Below are positions 42,889-55,526 of a DNA stretch of 64,000 nucleotides, in pieces. The notes under the pieces were generated by a model, which had not been told where the DNA came from, did not search any database, and worked only from the letters and a program-made list of their open reading frames with translations. The first letter of the stretch is position 1, and every line of letters starts with the position of its first letter. This DNA is from Tieghemiomyces parasiticus (taxonomy: Eukaryota > Kickxellomycota > Dimargaritomycetes > Dimargaritales > Dimargaritaceae). Made by a program: the position numbers and the translations under genes. The stretch is taken from positions 1 through 64,000 of the forward strand of contig JANBPT010000066.1 in NCBI GenBank assembly GCA_027575765.1. Reading direction: 5' to 3'.

Positions 42889-45800
42889 GCGACGATAGGC
42901 GTACGCAAATAGGATGGCGCGAACAGAGCCGGGCCCCTGTTTCCCATTTGCAATCAGCCCTACACATAAAAGGGGGAACACGGTCAACCAGTTTCATTCG
43001 CATCGACGTTGCCTTAGTTTCCCTGTTTCAGCAGCATACGTGCACCTACTGTCGAAACTTTTTACAACGCAACTAGATGCCGCCAATGTTTATTATAATA
43101 CTACTCACGATCACCTGTCTCTGAACTGGTCAGCCCGCTTATTTGAAATGTTTTTATTTATGTCACATAGCGCCGATGAGGCCATACTGATATGGGCGGC
43201 TGACCCGCGGAAGTGAGAGCTTACAGTAAATAGCAAGAAAATTAGAGTCAACCGCTCCCTTAAATCGATCCACCTGCCTCTAGACCAGCGAGGCAGCACC
43301 GTATAGTGGTAGGATTCAACCGAAGAAGAAGAAGAAAAAAGGAACAAGAAGAAGAGGGAAGGGTGATGAAACCACCGTGGCTTCTGATGGCCCGGGTGAC
43401 AGTCAGTCGCTAGTGATTAGGGTCGCCAGGGTGATTTAAACGGCGGTGGCAACCACACCCGGTCGCGGGCCGCATTGGGGAGTGACAGTCCCGGCGGATC
43501 ACTCCTTCCGGGTTCACCCACCCATTGTCCCCAGTCCCTCCCCCCTCCACTCATAATGAAAGCGCCGCACGTTGGTATGTTTGTGAGAGAGAGGGCGTGA
43601 GGAGGGGGGCTGGTAGGATACAGTGGGGTTGGTGGAAGGTGGCACTGGGCTGAGATGGCATTTAACTGACGAATCTGACCAGCCGCTTAAGGGCAGGGTA
43701 AGATGTGGGGCGGATTTAATCGGTGCGCTATTCGCCTGACCTTATAATTAGATCAGCCATCTGCAATGTGTACCCATCTGCATCCGAAATCCAATTAGCC
43801 CCGGTCCATACCTTAACCCTGCCGAAGCCTGGTCAACTAGGCCCCCGGCGCCGCGAGTGGCGGCCATGGTTGAGCCTTCGCCGCGAGTAGGCCAGATCGA
43901 TCTACTGGTGATGATACTGTTTAATACGCAACTGCTTAGGCTGGCCAATAAGAGTACCATGATGCCTTTGCCGTTGGTTGAGCCGTACCGTTCAGCTAGG
44001 CAAGGGGCCGGTGTATTCGCAGTCGGGGCAGCATTGTTCGAGACTCAGTTGCCCCTGTGGCAGTTAATACGACAATGACTTTTTTCGGTAGCGTCGACCA
44101 GTAAAACAATGCGGATCCAACACGGCGAAATGAAGTGGCTGGAGCCAGACCCACTAATTAATGTTGACAGCCATGCCCCACCTAGCTGTTGTATAGGAAC
44201 AGCTGCCGTATAGTGGGGCTCGGACCTATCTTTTCAATAAAGTAGACCCACGCTACGGATGCAGGTGCTGTAGGGCTCAATCCGTACGCCATGTACTACA
44301 CGTACGTTCCACCGGAAGAAAACTGACATGGTGGGCATGGGACGTAGACCGAGGGATCGCTGAGCGAGCCGATAGCTCCATACCGAGGCTTGGGCCAATT
44401 GTGCAGTCTGCTGAATGACTGAAAAGAAGGAGGGCGGGGCACTACGTAAACCTCCTGATGTGCCCGCCCCGCCCTCCCCCCTCAAACCACATCCCGTGGC
44501 GATTCTTAACGCAGGGGATTTGTGAGCCAACCGGTCCCACAGAATTACACTCGCTCAAATCGGCTTGTTTACACACCGACAGTGCAAATAGGCAACTGAT
44601 CGGTAAATCGTAAACAATGCTGGTGGGTTGAGCCTGTAACCAGGCTAGTGTAAACAGATAAACCCAGTCAACGTAGGCTGGCTAACCATCAGACGCTATT
44701 CTACACGACACACACATTCCGAATCTGCAAACATTGATTACTGTACTCATATGGTGGCCGGTGAGTGCGGTGCTATAAGGTAGTGGGACATGAGTTGTGG
44801 TGAGATGGATTGGTGCCATGCGATCAGTAGCCCAAATCGTACCTCGCTATCTAAAGAAAACGTGCATCGCGGGCGCTCCATGGAAAACAGTATCAATAAC
44901 AACCTGCGCCATTGGCGCTAATCCACCCTGTCCCGCTCTCCCTCATTTTCAATACAACTATCTGCACCAGCCACCTATTCAGATTCAGGTAGGGAAGCTT
45001 GCCCTGCGACCGTAATAATCAATGCCCCACATTCTTCCCAACGATTGAGACCGCGCGAAACTGTCCGGGCGCCAGAGTGAACGGTATCTACGACACTTTC
45101 TTTGTTTACATAACGGCATCACGGCGCACTGGTATTACGAGGGTGGTGGTGGTAGTCTAAGCGAATGAAAGAGAGTATGGGGTGGACAAAGACGTGGAGG
45201 TAGGGAGCACAGGGGAAGAACGGGTACGCGGTGTGGGTGAAGGATGGCGACAGTGACGGCAGGAGTACCGATTGCAACCTACACTATAGTCTGCACCCAA
45301 GCCTGTGTCATCGTGCCAAGCAGCTTCCGCCAACCCAGAAAAGCTGTCGGTATGACTATCACGCCAATGCAGGGTAATGCAGCTATCATCTGGTGAGAGA
45401 GTAGTGCTGCTCTGAATTGCCACACCCGTCAACACACAGGGAGAGGCAATCATATAAAGTACGGGGGTCCCGGCCGGCCATCGACGCTTTGTATCACATT
45501 TCATCGAGGCACCCCAGCCCAAGTTAAACCACACCAGATTTACACAATTTAATCATAGGACGACCTCCCACTTGCTAGCCTAACCGCCTGAACGTATTCA
45601 TTTCGGCCTTGTAACTGTCGTCGGCACCGTCTAAACGTTGTCTAAGCATTCTGCCAGGCGCCATTCGCCACTGTCACCGACCTGCCACCGTGCACCACTC
45701 CTAGTAACTCTTCAGATCATACTACTCCCCATAGCATTGTCTCCTGCCTAGCCTCTGCGGCTGAACACCCCACCCCGCCGCCTCTGCACACCCCCTTGTT

Positions 45801-46298
45801 CCTGACCAGCGCGTATATATTATTCTGAACCACCGGTCACTCCTTGCCTGTCAACCCCACCGACCCACATCGCCCGCCCGTGCTCTGAACCCAACGCCAT
45901 AACTTGTGGCCTACACCAACTCCTCCCACATCCTCTTAGGTGATTTCCTGCTTCTTGATTCCGACCTGTTTACCCCCCCCCCCCTGCTTCACATCCCCCT
46001 CTCCTACTTATATCTGAGTGCCACGTCGACGGTACGCTTCGTACTAACCCCCTTCGAACTATCCGTATATATAACCCTTCACCAATTACCCCACCAAACA
46101 ACATATCCATTCCACACATTCCTTCTTCAACACCTGCCCACACCCCAGCAAGTCATAGCTTTGGCTTGCCAACTCTATACTTTACTTCTAGTTTATAGCC
46201 GTTGCGTTTCTGTATCGTACATAGTTGTGTTGTCTTTGATTTTCATTTAACGCCATTTTACACCCAACCAACCTTAACATAATATCATCCCAGCCACC
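42889..46298. other. Gene-free region
   Basis: About 3.4 kb between the START gene and the CCR4-like gene. A purine-rich GAAGAAGAAGAAG tract runs from 43322 to about 43362. A C-run of about a dozen lies near 45975. From about 45700 to 46298 the plus strand is C/T-rich and forms the probable promoter and leader of the next gene, with a TATATATAA near 46067. No convincing protein or RNA gene is seen. Confidence 0.5.
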
Positions 46299-48635
46299 AT
46301 GGCCGCCCAGCAGTCCACCGCTTCATTTATGTCGACCCCCGGTGCCTCCCCTGACGCCTTCGCCTCCTGCCACGCCCAGATCCGCCACCGGGCCCTCAGT
46401 GTGCGCAAACCTGCGGCCCAGGCCGCCGATAGTACAACTTCGTCGACCTTGTCGCCCGATCTCTCCGACGCAGAGACCACCTCTGATAACCAACGACCGT
46501 CCGCCAAGCACCTTTTCCCACCCGGTCTTCCGAAGCCCGTGATGATGAATCGCCGCCCCTCCGGAGGCCAGGACGGGCAGCTTAAGGATCACGCCTTCCA
46601 ATTCCGTTCGACCCGCTCGTCGGTCGAAAGTCTCCCAGCCGCAATCTGGGACCCATCCACCCTCTATCTGGACGAAACGCAGCCAGGGAATTCCAATATG
46701 GGCCGTGGGCCGTCGCCTCCCGCAGGCCAACTTCGCAAGTCTCAGGCTTCTCCGGGCCTCCCACTCGAATCATCCATGTGGGCTCCGGGTCCGGAGCCCA
46801 ACGTCGCCCGGCGCGGGGTTCCCGCGATGCGCAGCCTGCGCCGCGAGCCGAGCCCTCACCACGAGGCTCGAACGGTGACCAGTTTTAATCCCACATCCTT
46901 ATTCCGTGCCCACACCCAGCCGGCTGGCTTCCAAGCCGACCACGCTGTGCACGGCACCGTATTCCGCCCGCGCTTCATTGAGCGCAGCGTGAGCCATTCG
47001 GTACTGGATGATTACACGTCAATTCCCAGCTATTCACTTGATCCGTACGATTCCGCGGTCGATGACCTCTTGGCGCCTTTTCAGCTGAACTGTCAGATGG
47101 CCGAGTCCGCCACGCAGTCGTCGGCTAGTTCCTTGGCCTTGCGCCTAGGCCGTAAGGCCTCCACTGGCCAACTACCCCAACTCGCCGGATTCACAGTGAC
47201 AAACGCGATGACCCCTCAATACAACAACGCCCAGGGGACCTATGAGTACGGCAATGTCATGGCCGCTAAGCCCCCCATTCCCCACCACCTAGGTGAGACC
47301 CAGCGCTGCTGCGCCGCTAGTCATCATAGTTGCCATTCCCAGGAGTCCCACTACGGTTACGGTCCCCGCCACTCCGGATCGCGCCCCCACCGACAGCCCG
47401 ATCTCCCACTCCATCCGACCATTCAGAATCGGAACCAGGCACTTGTTTCAAAGCAGATGCAGAGACGCTCTTCTGGACCGCTCACCAATACTCAGCCCAT
47501 CCAGCAATCTCAATACCCTACCAACCTGATTGAGGAACTTGGGCTCACCCGTCGGATGGTCATCCGGGACGCCGAACTACATAACACATTGCAGGACCTC
47601 TACGTGAGCCAGAACGTAGCCCCGGGCTACAGCGCTTTCAATCCGCGCACCTTTTCCACACTTTCCTGGAATCTGGGTCTGGGGGGCGCTCGTTCTACCG
47701 GTCGATCCCCAGTCGACTTCCCGGCCCTCCGCGAGGTCATTTTCGATCAGCTCAGCCAAATTGACGCCGATTTCTTGAGCCTTCAGGAACTCACCCTCGA
47801 GGATTTTACCGCGCACTTTGAACCCCGTCTAGCCCAGCGCGGATTCGCTGGTGTGTTCCAACACCCTGTAGCTGGCCAGCCCGGTTGCGCCGTATTTTTC
47901 CGCACCGCTCGTTTCGACCTGGCAGAATCCTATGCAATTCGCTTTAACGATGCCCGCGTTAATTCTCGTCGTCCTGCCCCGGGCCACCCCCATCTCGCAG
48001 GACCCCCATCCAATGCCCCGTCCGCCGATGTGATTCACCGGTTCGCACCCTTCGCTAATATCGCCATCATTGCGGTTTTCTCCAACCGCCAGACTGGCGC
48101 ACGTCTTCGCATTGTCAATACCCAACTCGCTGACGGTGAACTGTATCCGGACGTAAGGCTCCTCCAGAGCGCTGTGCTGGTCGACCACCTCACCACCCGC
48201 CACGAGGCCAAACTATCTACTGTTTTTGCCGGTGATCTTCGCGCTCCGCCCAAGAGCGACGTCGTCCGCTATCTCCTCGCCGGCCGTGTCAGCCGCCACG
48301 TTTTCCGTGGGTTTGACTACGGTCGCTACAGTGCCTACCCACTCAAGCATCCCCTGCGCCTTCGTAACGCATACCATCAGGCCGCTATGCCCGCCACCTG
48401 TATCCAAACTTACCCTCGCGGATCGACCATCAATGGCGGCGCCCACAGCCCTGTCTTTCAGGCCACCACCAGTGACTACCTACTCTATACCACACCAACC
48501 CTCCGCATGCTCGCTTTTTACGATGCTTTTCAGTCTTTTGCCGCCTCGGCCCACCCCGGCACCGCTGCCCGTCCGCTTCACCTGCCCCTAATGGCCCTCT
48601 TCGAGGAGAAGCCCAATGTCTCCCCTATCCTTTAG
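46299..48635 (+). CDS. CCR4/nocturnin-like EEP-fold protein, probably inactive
   Basis: The 778-residue single-exon frame has about 445 disordered Ser/Pro/His-rich residues and then an endonuclease/exonuclease/phosphatase fold. Shared blocks with Ccr4 deadenylases are TFSTLSWNLG (Asn458), DADFLSLQELTLEDFTAHFE (Glu497), GFAGVFQHPVAGQPGCAVFF, RLRIVNTQLADG and VFAGDLRAPPKSDVVRYLL. Two hallmarks are changed. GDFN is GDLR at 645-648, which replaces the catalytic Asn by Arg, and the NTH motif reads NTQ. The terminal DY-I/L-YS motif is SDYLLYT near 725, without a clear following His. The Leu-rich repeat domain of true Ccr4 is missing. I infer a pseudo-enzyme or a very diverged nuclease, possibly in mRNA turnover. 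Context ACCATGG at the start is strong. Confidence 0.78.
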   Translation: MAAQQSTASFMSTPGASPDAFASCHAQIRHRALSVRKPAAQAADSTTSSTLSPDLSDAETTSDNQRPSAKHLFPPGLPKPVMMNRRPSGGQDGQLKDHAFQFRSTRSSVESLPAAIWDPSTLYLDETQPGNSNMGRGPSPPAGQLRKSQASPGLPLESSMWAPGPEPNVARRGVPAMRSLRREPSPHHEARTVTSFNPTSLFRAHTQPAGFQADHAVHGTVFRPRFIERSVSHSVLDDYTSIPSYSLDPYDSAVDDLLAPFQLNCQMAESATQSSASSLALRLGRKASTGQLPQLAGFTVTNAMTPQYNNAQGTYEYGNVMAAKPPIPHHLGETQRCCAASHHSCHSQESHYGYGPRHSGSRPHRQPDLPLHPTIQNRNQALVSKQMQRRSSGPLTNTQPIQQSQYPTNLIEELGLTRRMVIRDAELHNTLQDLYVSQNVAPGYSAFNPRTFSTLSWNLGLGGARSTGRSPVDFPALREVIFDQLSQIDADFLSLQELTLEDFTAHFEPRLAQRGFAGVFQHPVAGQPGCAVFFRTARFDLAESYAIRFNDARVNSRRPAPGHPHLAGPPSNAPSADVIHRFAPFANIAIIAVFSNRQTGARLRIVNTQLADGELYPDVRLLQSAVLVDHLTTRHEAKLSTVFAGDLRAPPKSDVVRYLLAGRVSRHVFRGFDYGRYSAYPLKHPLRLRNAYHQAAMPATCIQTYPRGSTINGGAHSPVFQATTSDYLLYTTPTLRMLAFYDAFQSFAASAHPGTAARPLHLPLMALFEEKPNVSPIL

Positions 48636-48949
48636 TTCCCACTCTTGGAGTGATAGTCATGTTAGCCATTCCCATCTCGTATCTAATATCGTACAGTGTA
48701 TCGCCAGCCCAGTATCAATAAAACCAATTTAATAGGTATGGCGCGCGGGAGGTTAGCAAAGAATAGATGGCATGATAAAGTACTGGTACATCGCAAGCTG
48801 CGCCTACTGGCGGCACTTTCAAGGACTTATAGGGAGGGGTGGTACATGCCCATTGCGTTGGACGGTTGGCATCGATGCTAGATCATGGGTTAAAACTTGT
48901 AAAGAGCAGTAAGTAACCGATAGACATAATCACGGAACACTGTCTACCG
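48636..48949. terminator. Convergent 3' region with poly(A) signal
   Basis: AATAAA at 48717-48722, about 82 bases past the CCR4-like stop, is a good poly(A) signal for that gene. The region also has to hold the 3' end of the arrestin gene on the minus strand. No gene is seen. Confidence 0.55.
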
Positions 48950-50619
48950 CTAGTTTGCTTGCACCCCAAAAGGGCCCACGGGGCAGGGTAACGGGAAAGT
49001 GTCTTCAAGTGACTCTAAGAGGACAGAGTGCGGGTAGGGCGGCCGGGCCGGCCTGGGATATTCACAATCTCTCAGTTGGGCGTGTGGGAATGCCTCCCGA
49101 CAGTACAGGGGTGGCGGCTCTGCCATTTCTGCGGGTCGACCGGGTAGAAGCCGTAAGGAAAAGCTGAGGGCGACGTGGCCCTCGATGTTGAGCTTATTGC
49201 GAATTTGGAAAACCATCCGGATGCGGTGACGGATCCGGATATTTTCTGTGTCCACGTCGTAGTGGGCATCACGCTCTGGGACCGAGAATACGTACTGACG
49301 ACGAATGGTACGGGTCACCGGGTCGATCTCGGGGAACTTAGAGTCGACCACCTCCTTGATGTGCTTGACGCTCACGATTGTAGGTCCCCGCGTGGCCGGT
49401 GTTGGGAAAACCGTTCGTGTCGAATGGCAACCGGTACCAGAAGCCGAGTCCGATGCGGAGGAGGCGGCGCTGGTGGCTGCCGCGGAGGACATAACAGCGG
49501 TATTTATTCCGGGCGCAGGTTCATTTATCACCGCCGAGCGAGTTGGGGTTGGAAGCAGGTCTGCGAATGGCGGTGGGTGGTAAGGGGCGCTGGCGTGGTT
49601 GAGCATGAAGAACCCGTTGGTCTCCGGAAGTGATGAGAACTTGCTATCAACCACCGTGACCTGTTCCGTAAGAACCATCCAGACTTTGGAGATGTAGGAG
49701 TGACTTGTACAGTGCAGATGCATATCTAAGGCGACTTGATCGCCCAAGGCCACGCGTCGCTCGTTTACCCGGAGCTGGTAGTCAATTGCATTACCGAGTT
49801 TGCCCTGGTTGATCAGGGCCTCAGGTTCCAGGGTTTGGTCAGTTATGGCATACCGTTGAAGGAGTACGGGTCGTTCTACCACCAGGTCCTTTCGGAAGGC
49901 AGGCCGGATGGCCATAGCCGTCAAACGGTACTCCACCCGCGCGCCCGCTGTCTGTACTGTCTCGGGCAGGTTGCCTGGTAAGGCCACTTCGAAGTAGTGG
50001 CTATGGTGCCCGGCGGTTACCGTGTGGTTCTCGGTACGGAGCGGAAGGAACTGCCAGGTATGACTGAAGACGGTCCGTTGAGTGACAATGGAGGTATCTA
50101 TTGTTGGTGTTGTGACGACGGTCGTAAGCAAATTAAAGATGTGGGATTAACGAGTGGAATAGTGACACAAGACCCCCCAAAAAAGATCATGTGTGGCGGA
50201 GTGATGAATTGTTGGACAGGGGATACAAGCAAAGTTCCGGGGACGGAGTTACCACAGGGGGTCTGGAGACCAGTTAAAGGCCAAGTTCCACCTTGAGTAG
50301 CCCCCCCCCAACGAAACACCGTGACGATGCCCCCCCCCTTAAATTAGGGCTAGTAGAAATCCAGCGAAAAATAATAGGACACTGCCATTCGAAGTGACCT
50401 ACCTTGAGACGAACTGTTGATGCTCTCGACTCCCTTGAAGTTAAGGATGAGGGCACGCAGCTTAGCACCCTCCTCTGTGGCGAAACTCAAGTAGCCGTTA
50501 AGGACGGTACCTCGACAGGTTCTGGCGGGCCCGCGTAGAATTACCGAATTCTGGAGCAGGTCGATGGTCAGACTGGTATGGGAAATGTCGAACGCGATGT
50601 TGGTTGGTAGTATCTTCAT
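48950..50619 (-). CDS. Alpha-arrestin (ART-type ubiquitin ligase adaptor)
   Basis: Alpha-arrestins link plasma membrane transporters to the Rsp5/NEDD4 ubiquitin ligase for endocytosis. Exon 1 (50619-50403) and exon 2 (50097-48950) join at phase 1 through a 305-base intron with GTAGGT donor to give 454 residues. The arrestin N domain runs from DISHTSLTIDLLQNSVILRG to YFEVALPGNLPETVQTAGARVEYRL. The C domain includes NAIDYQLRVNERRVALGDQ, a Ser/Ala-rich insertion near residues 230-270, and IRHRIRMVFQI...GHVALSFSLRLLP. A PY motif (PPLY) lies close to the C-terminus, with a second Pro-rich tyrosine (RPPYPHS). The upstream frame extends beyond ATG 50619 only from a GTG, so 50619 is the likely start. 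The acceptor choice fits phase but is not unique. Confidence 0.82.
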
Positions 50620-53600
50620 AGTAGTATTAGCGGCTGGTTGAGGAGTTGCCGGACGTAGCGCTTCCACTTTTACGGTAAGAGTAAGGGTGAATCAAAAAGG
50701 CCACAATATATATGTAGGATAGGAATTGAAATAGGAGGAGAGTACTGTAAAAAGTTCAGAAGATAATGGTATATACCAGTTCCTAATGCCGGTTATTCCG
50801 ATATTAGAAAAACTGCAATGATAAGGATGAGAAGTATGCCCTGACGATGTTGATAAAAATAGAGAAAGCGTGTCCAGCATGATATAGATGGCCAAGGCAG
50901 AGGAAGAGTGGCGGATCATGCAGGAAGGCACTGGCTTGTCAGAAGCCGTAGAATGAGGTTGTAGAGAATAGGACTAATCACAGCTTGTAGGTACCGGGCT
51001 GATGGATGCTGGTCGACTTTATTTTTTAAAAAAAGAATCCAAACAACGAGCGGAGCATAAAGGGACTTTTATAGGCAAACTCTTCAGGATTTAAAAGACA
51101 AGAACTAACTTTCTAAGCAGCACCGAAGAGAGTAGGGAGGGGAAAGCATTACAGTGACTTCTCTGCCCAGGTTCATTCCCCTTTAGGCGCGGATATAGCA
51201 GGTTACTCTATCTCTCCGCCTCACACTGTATGTCCACAGGGTGGCCATAGCTGTTTTCGTGCTGATGGCTGTCAGCCCCGCAGTATGAAGAGGAAGAATG
51301 ACGGCCGAACCCGCCGTCTGCCTGTCAAGGTCCGAAAGGAGGGCGCCACCTCTGATTTCTACAGAAGTTTGTTTACAATGAAGGTCCGCGCCTGCAGAGC
51401 TGTGGCACATGATATCGCCGAAACATCGATTTGGTAAAATTAGGGCCCGGATGAACGAGACTAGAGGCGTAAAAGTCTACCGAACGTAGGCAGGAAGGAG
51501 ATTCCATACCTAAAGGGGTTGGGAGTGGTGAGAGCCTGTGCGACCAAAGTCCGAACTAAGTGCTCAGCAGTGCGAGCGCCCGTTAATAGAAGGCAAGGTA
51601 TTGGGTGAAGGTTTAGACGGAGGTCTACCGTATAAAAAAAGGGCAGGGCCAACGGAAGTCATCTGTGTTACACCAGCGGGAAACCGGCCAAGTTATTTGA
51701 TGCAGATTGGTTATAGCCTCTAAAGCGAGTGGCTGGGTGTAATCGGAGGTTTTCATTCTGGTAGAATAAGGCAGTGGGTATAGTGGTGATCACGGCGACT
51801 CGATAGGAATGTGATATAGGTATTGAAAAATCATAACGGTTCGCAACGTCCTCTGTCGACTTGCCTCCGCCCGTCTACTCATGGTCTGTCACGGCTGCCG
51901 TGGCCACTCCGTGGTGGACCGACTTGGCTGCTCTTTTTTTAGACCGCTTGTTTATTAGGGAAGCCGCCGGTGCGGAAGAATGATCATTTTCAACGGTCAC
52001 ACCTGGTGCCTTAGTCGACAGCCACCTCTGAATTGGGATAATTAGTGCGGGCGTACATATCGGGTACATAGGGGCCGTGATATAACAGCCATCCCTATGT
52101 GTACCTACTCCGTAGACCATGTCTGTATCCCGAACTACCGTTGACTGTCGAGTCTAATGACGCAAGTAGCACGGCCTACGTGGCTTGTACTAAACGAAGG
52201 GTTCTCGCCCTACGGTATATTTTTACCCTATCATTTAGTGACTGCCGTGACGAGGAGGGCAGCAAGAAGTAACGAGAACGATTCGCGAACAGAAGGACCC
52301 TCGATAACATTAATCAGAACCTCGATATCGGCTGAAGGGGTTCTAATTCCGTAGAATCAATGGAGGCAAAACACAGAAACGACTGCGCCCTCCCCCCTGT
52401 CCCCCATGCTGCTTGGCTACATGCCACGATACCATTAAGCGTATCTCTGGTAGACTTGGTATAGACATTATTTTTAAAGAACTAAGGCGATACCACTTCG
52501 CTCCAAGTGGCTGAGACTTTGGTAACCGAGCATATGTTTGCCTGACAGTGACCTGCCGATTCGCCGCCGGTGGTGCGACTGCGGTACGGGGGAGTAGCAG
52601 TCGGCGCCGGAGGTCGGTCCGGTTGGGGTTATATGTTTCGATTTGGCAATTTGTGGCTCGTTATGTCCGGCATTTCATTTTAGGAGGTCGCCAATGGTTA
52701 CCAGTAGGGCACGCGCAGCAAGCGGCTCGTGCCATTAGACTTATCTACAAAACAGTCCACCACTTTAGTCTTTGCAGCCGCCTCTAGACAACGCCTGTAC
52801 GTTAAACGCTACTGGCACTAATTTAATATATACTCCTCCGGGTATTTCTAATACGGGAAGAGGGTGAGCACATGCCCCCCTCATCACGTCGGCGGACCAA
52901 ACACCCCATCAAACAGGCAAAGTTATAGAGTGAGTGACTAGTGGTGGCTGACCGGCGTGCAACGCCGGAGGCATCCAGTCCGAGAAATCGCGCCGGCGGG
53001 CTTAAATCTTGAGCGGTGTTGCATCAATGATACCAAACACACGGTGGGAATACGACCGGTTCGAAAAGCTCTGGTCCGTGAGCATTTCGACGAATCATGT
53101 GGACGAAATACCCGGTTAAATGTCACCCGAGTTTAGCAGGCCATATCGGGGCGGTACGGGTCCCGGGCCGTCTCGCAGGGTGTCTAATAGGATCGCGTAG
53201 AGACTATGACATGTACAAATATATTGTGAGCACCCCAAGCCGTTGAATTTCATACTAATACGGGATCCTGTCAGCCGCCAGACCAAGGTTGACTTTGGCA
53301 GTCCGATGTCCACTTATAGGGTGCATTGGGTGGTCCCTTCCCTATGCTCCATTTGGTTGGACGCAGCTTTGCGCTACGAGCCAGAGGGGAGAGAAGCCAG
53401 AGTTATCGACCCCAAAGCGTATTGCAGTAGTCCGGCGGTGGTCCGCTCGTCGGGTGAAACAGTAGTGTGATCACCGGTTTCCTTTTATAGCACCCCTTCA
53501 TCGTCACATGCCACCCGGCTACGGTGACGACGTGATCTAAACAACTGATGTTACCGGCTGGGACTGCCACTCCTGCTGAGCGTTCTTGTTCGCAATAGAA

Positions 53601-54145
53601 TATGGTGGTGATGAGAGAGGCCGCCAGCTACCCTAAAACAATCGCCTAGAGGATGGTGTCCGAAGTTGTGGGAAGTCACAAGCTAGCTAGACCGGGCGCG
53701 GCGAAGGATTGGTACCGAGTAAAAGGGCGTGGGACATTCTATTCATCACCCATCCCCGGGACCACACAGTGCTGCAGGTGAGGTAGGAACAGGGGCGTGT
53801 GGGTAGGAGAAGGAGGGTGAGTAGAGCTGGGCCCCATGCTATAAACCGGGGTGGCCAAGGTTCCGTCTGGTGCGCGATACTGGAGGCAGGCTGCAGGGTC
53901 CTGAATCCTCGCCCGGGCCACTCAGTCCCCCCCCAGCTGGGCCCCAGACCCCCTTTTTCACTTGGCACATTTGCCTCATGGACGCTTCTCTCCATTGGAT
54001 TCTACCACTTCCGTCTCATTTGTGTAGGTATATGAACAAGTCGCTACTTTGCCCGCCGCCGTGACTGCCCTCCCCCGCCCTTCCCATTCTTTGTAATCTC
54101 GCTCCGCTACCGTCATCTGTAACTCAGCTTCCGCCCGCCCCAGGA
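50620..54145. other. Gene-free region
   Basis: About 3.5 kb in which I see nothing that supports a gene. Frames of 60-106 codons exist on both strands, for example near 52548, 53243 and 53687, but none has domain-like features. The part up to about 51100 is AT-rich and holds the arrestin promoter. Confidence 0.5.
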
Positions 54146-55526
54146 ATGGCAGGTGGTTCACAGCGACGGCCTGGTCGCCAGGATCGCGATTTAACCTACG
54201 TGGCGAAGACCCTGTTTGCCGGAGGAATAGCCGGATGTGCCGGTAAGTCGGAGAGTGCAACATGGTCCTACATGGGTGTAGGAAAACGATGCCCAAAAGC
54301 GAATGCTAGACTGACTTCTGGACAGCAAACCATTGCGTAGAGATCCAATGCGGACTCCTACGTCGACGACGGCCGAGTGCTTCACCTTAGACTGCATTGT
54401 CCCCGGGTTTTATCCCTCTAACTAACCCTATGCTTGCACGCTCCTTACAACCCTGTCTTTTATCCACCACCTGATCAGCCAAAACTGTGGTCGCACCACT
54501 CGACCGCGTCAAGATCTTATTCCAGGCAAACCAACCGCAGTTTAGGAGGTACTCGGGGTCACTACTCGGAGTGGCCCGCGCCGGCCGGGCCATCGTAGCC
54601 CAACAGGGCTTTACGGGCCTCTTCCAGGGCCACTCCATGTCTCTGCTGCGAATCTTCCCCTACGCCTCCATCAAGTTTATGGCCTACGAGCAATTTCGCA
54701 TCGTAAGTCCCCACCCGACCTTCTTCAACAAGCAGTGCTCACCCGCCCGGTGCTATGTAAAATGTGACAACTTTTTAACCAACCTGGTCATCAACTTTCG
54801 CCGCATCCCACATCCCCCGTTGGCATTATGGAACAGCTTCTAATGCCCACGCACGACCAGGAGACCGACCTCCGACACTTTGTAGCAGGTTCCCTGGCAG
54901 GTACCTCGTCTGTTCTGGTCACGTACCCGCTAGATTTGATAAGGGTACGGATGGCCTATGAGACTGGCACTGATAAGAGTCACAAGACCCGGCGGGCCGT
55001 CCAGCGGATCTGGGGCGAGTCCACCTACCGCACCAAGTGGCTCCGGCTGCCCATCACCAACTTTTACACGGGGTTTGGCATGAGCGTGCTGGGCATGATT
55101 CCCTACGCAGGGGCCTCCTTCTACGTTCATGCCGCCTTGGAACGGCTCTGCCGCGAACGACTTCCGGCTTACACCACCATTCCTTCGACTCCCGCCGCTG
55201 CGGATGCCGTTGGTACCGCCCCGACTCCCGTGCGGCGAGCGCAGCTCAATTTTTGGGCCCAACTCCTCTCCGGCGGCCTCGCCGGCATCGTCGCCCAGAC
55301 CGTATCCTACCCGATTGAGATTGTGCGGCGGCGGATGCAGGTAGCCGGTGCCCTCGATGCCGTTGCCAAAATCCAGGTGCACACCGTGGCCCGCGAAATC
55401 TACGCGGCCGGTGGCCTACGCGGATTCTACGTGGGACTCAGCATTGGATACTTGAAAGTGGCGCCCATGTTCGCCGTATCCTTCTATGTATACGAGAAGG
55501 TCAAGTATCTTCTGAACATTGAGTAG
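54146..55526 (+). CDS. Mitochondrial carrier, LEU5/SLC25A16/SLC25A42-like (CoA transport)
   Basis: Inner-membrane carrier of the SLC25 family. Exons 54146-54242, 54479-54702 and 54837-55526 join at phases 1 and 0 to give 336 residues. Three repeats carry the PX[DE]XX[KR] signature: PLDRVK in repeat 1 (AKTVVAPLDRVKILFQ), PLDLIR in repeat 2 (VTYPLDLIRVRM) and PIEIVR in repeat 3 (VSYPIEIVRRRM). Repeat 1 (LFAGGIAGCAAKT) most resembles yeast Leu5 and human SLC25A16/42, which supply coenzyme A to the matrix. Substrate assignment is by family resemblance only. Repeat 2 carries an insertion (about 30 residues after LCRERLPAYTTIP) before repeat 3. The intron after GCAA sits inside the first helix. Confidence 0.9.

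Noticed and set aside
43280..43365. tRNA-like GTATAGTGGTAGGATTCAACC followed by a GAA tract.
   Set aside because: No acceptor or anticodon stem can be paired; it is a chance A-box-like match next to a simple repeat.
45906..46250. 114-codon frame ahead of the CCR4-like gene.
   Set aside because: It begins at GTG rather than ATG and its composition is that of a pyrimidine-rich leader.
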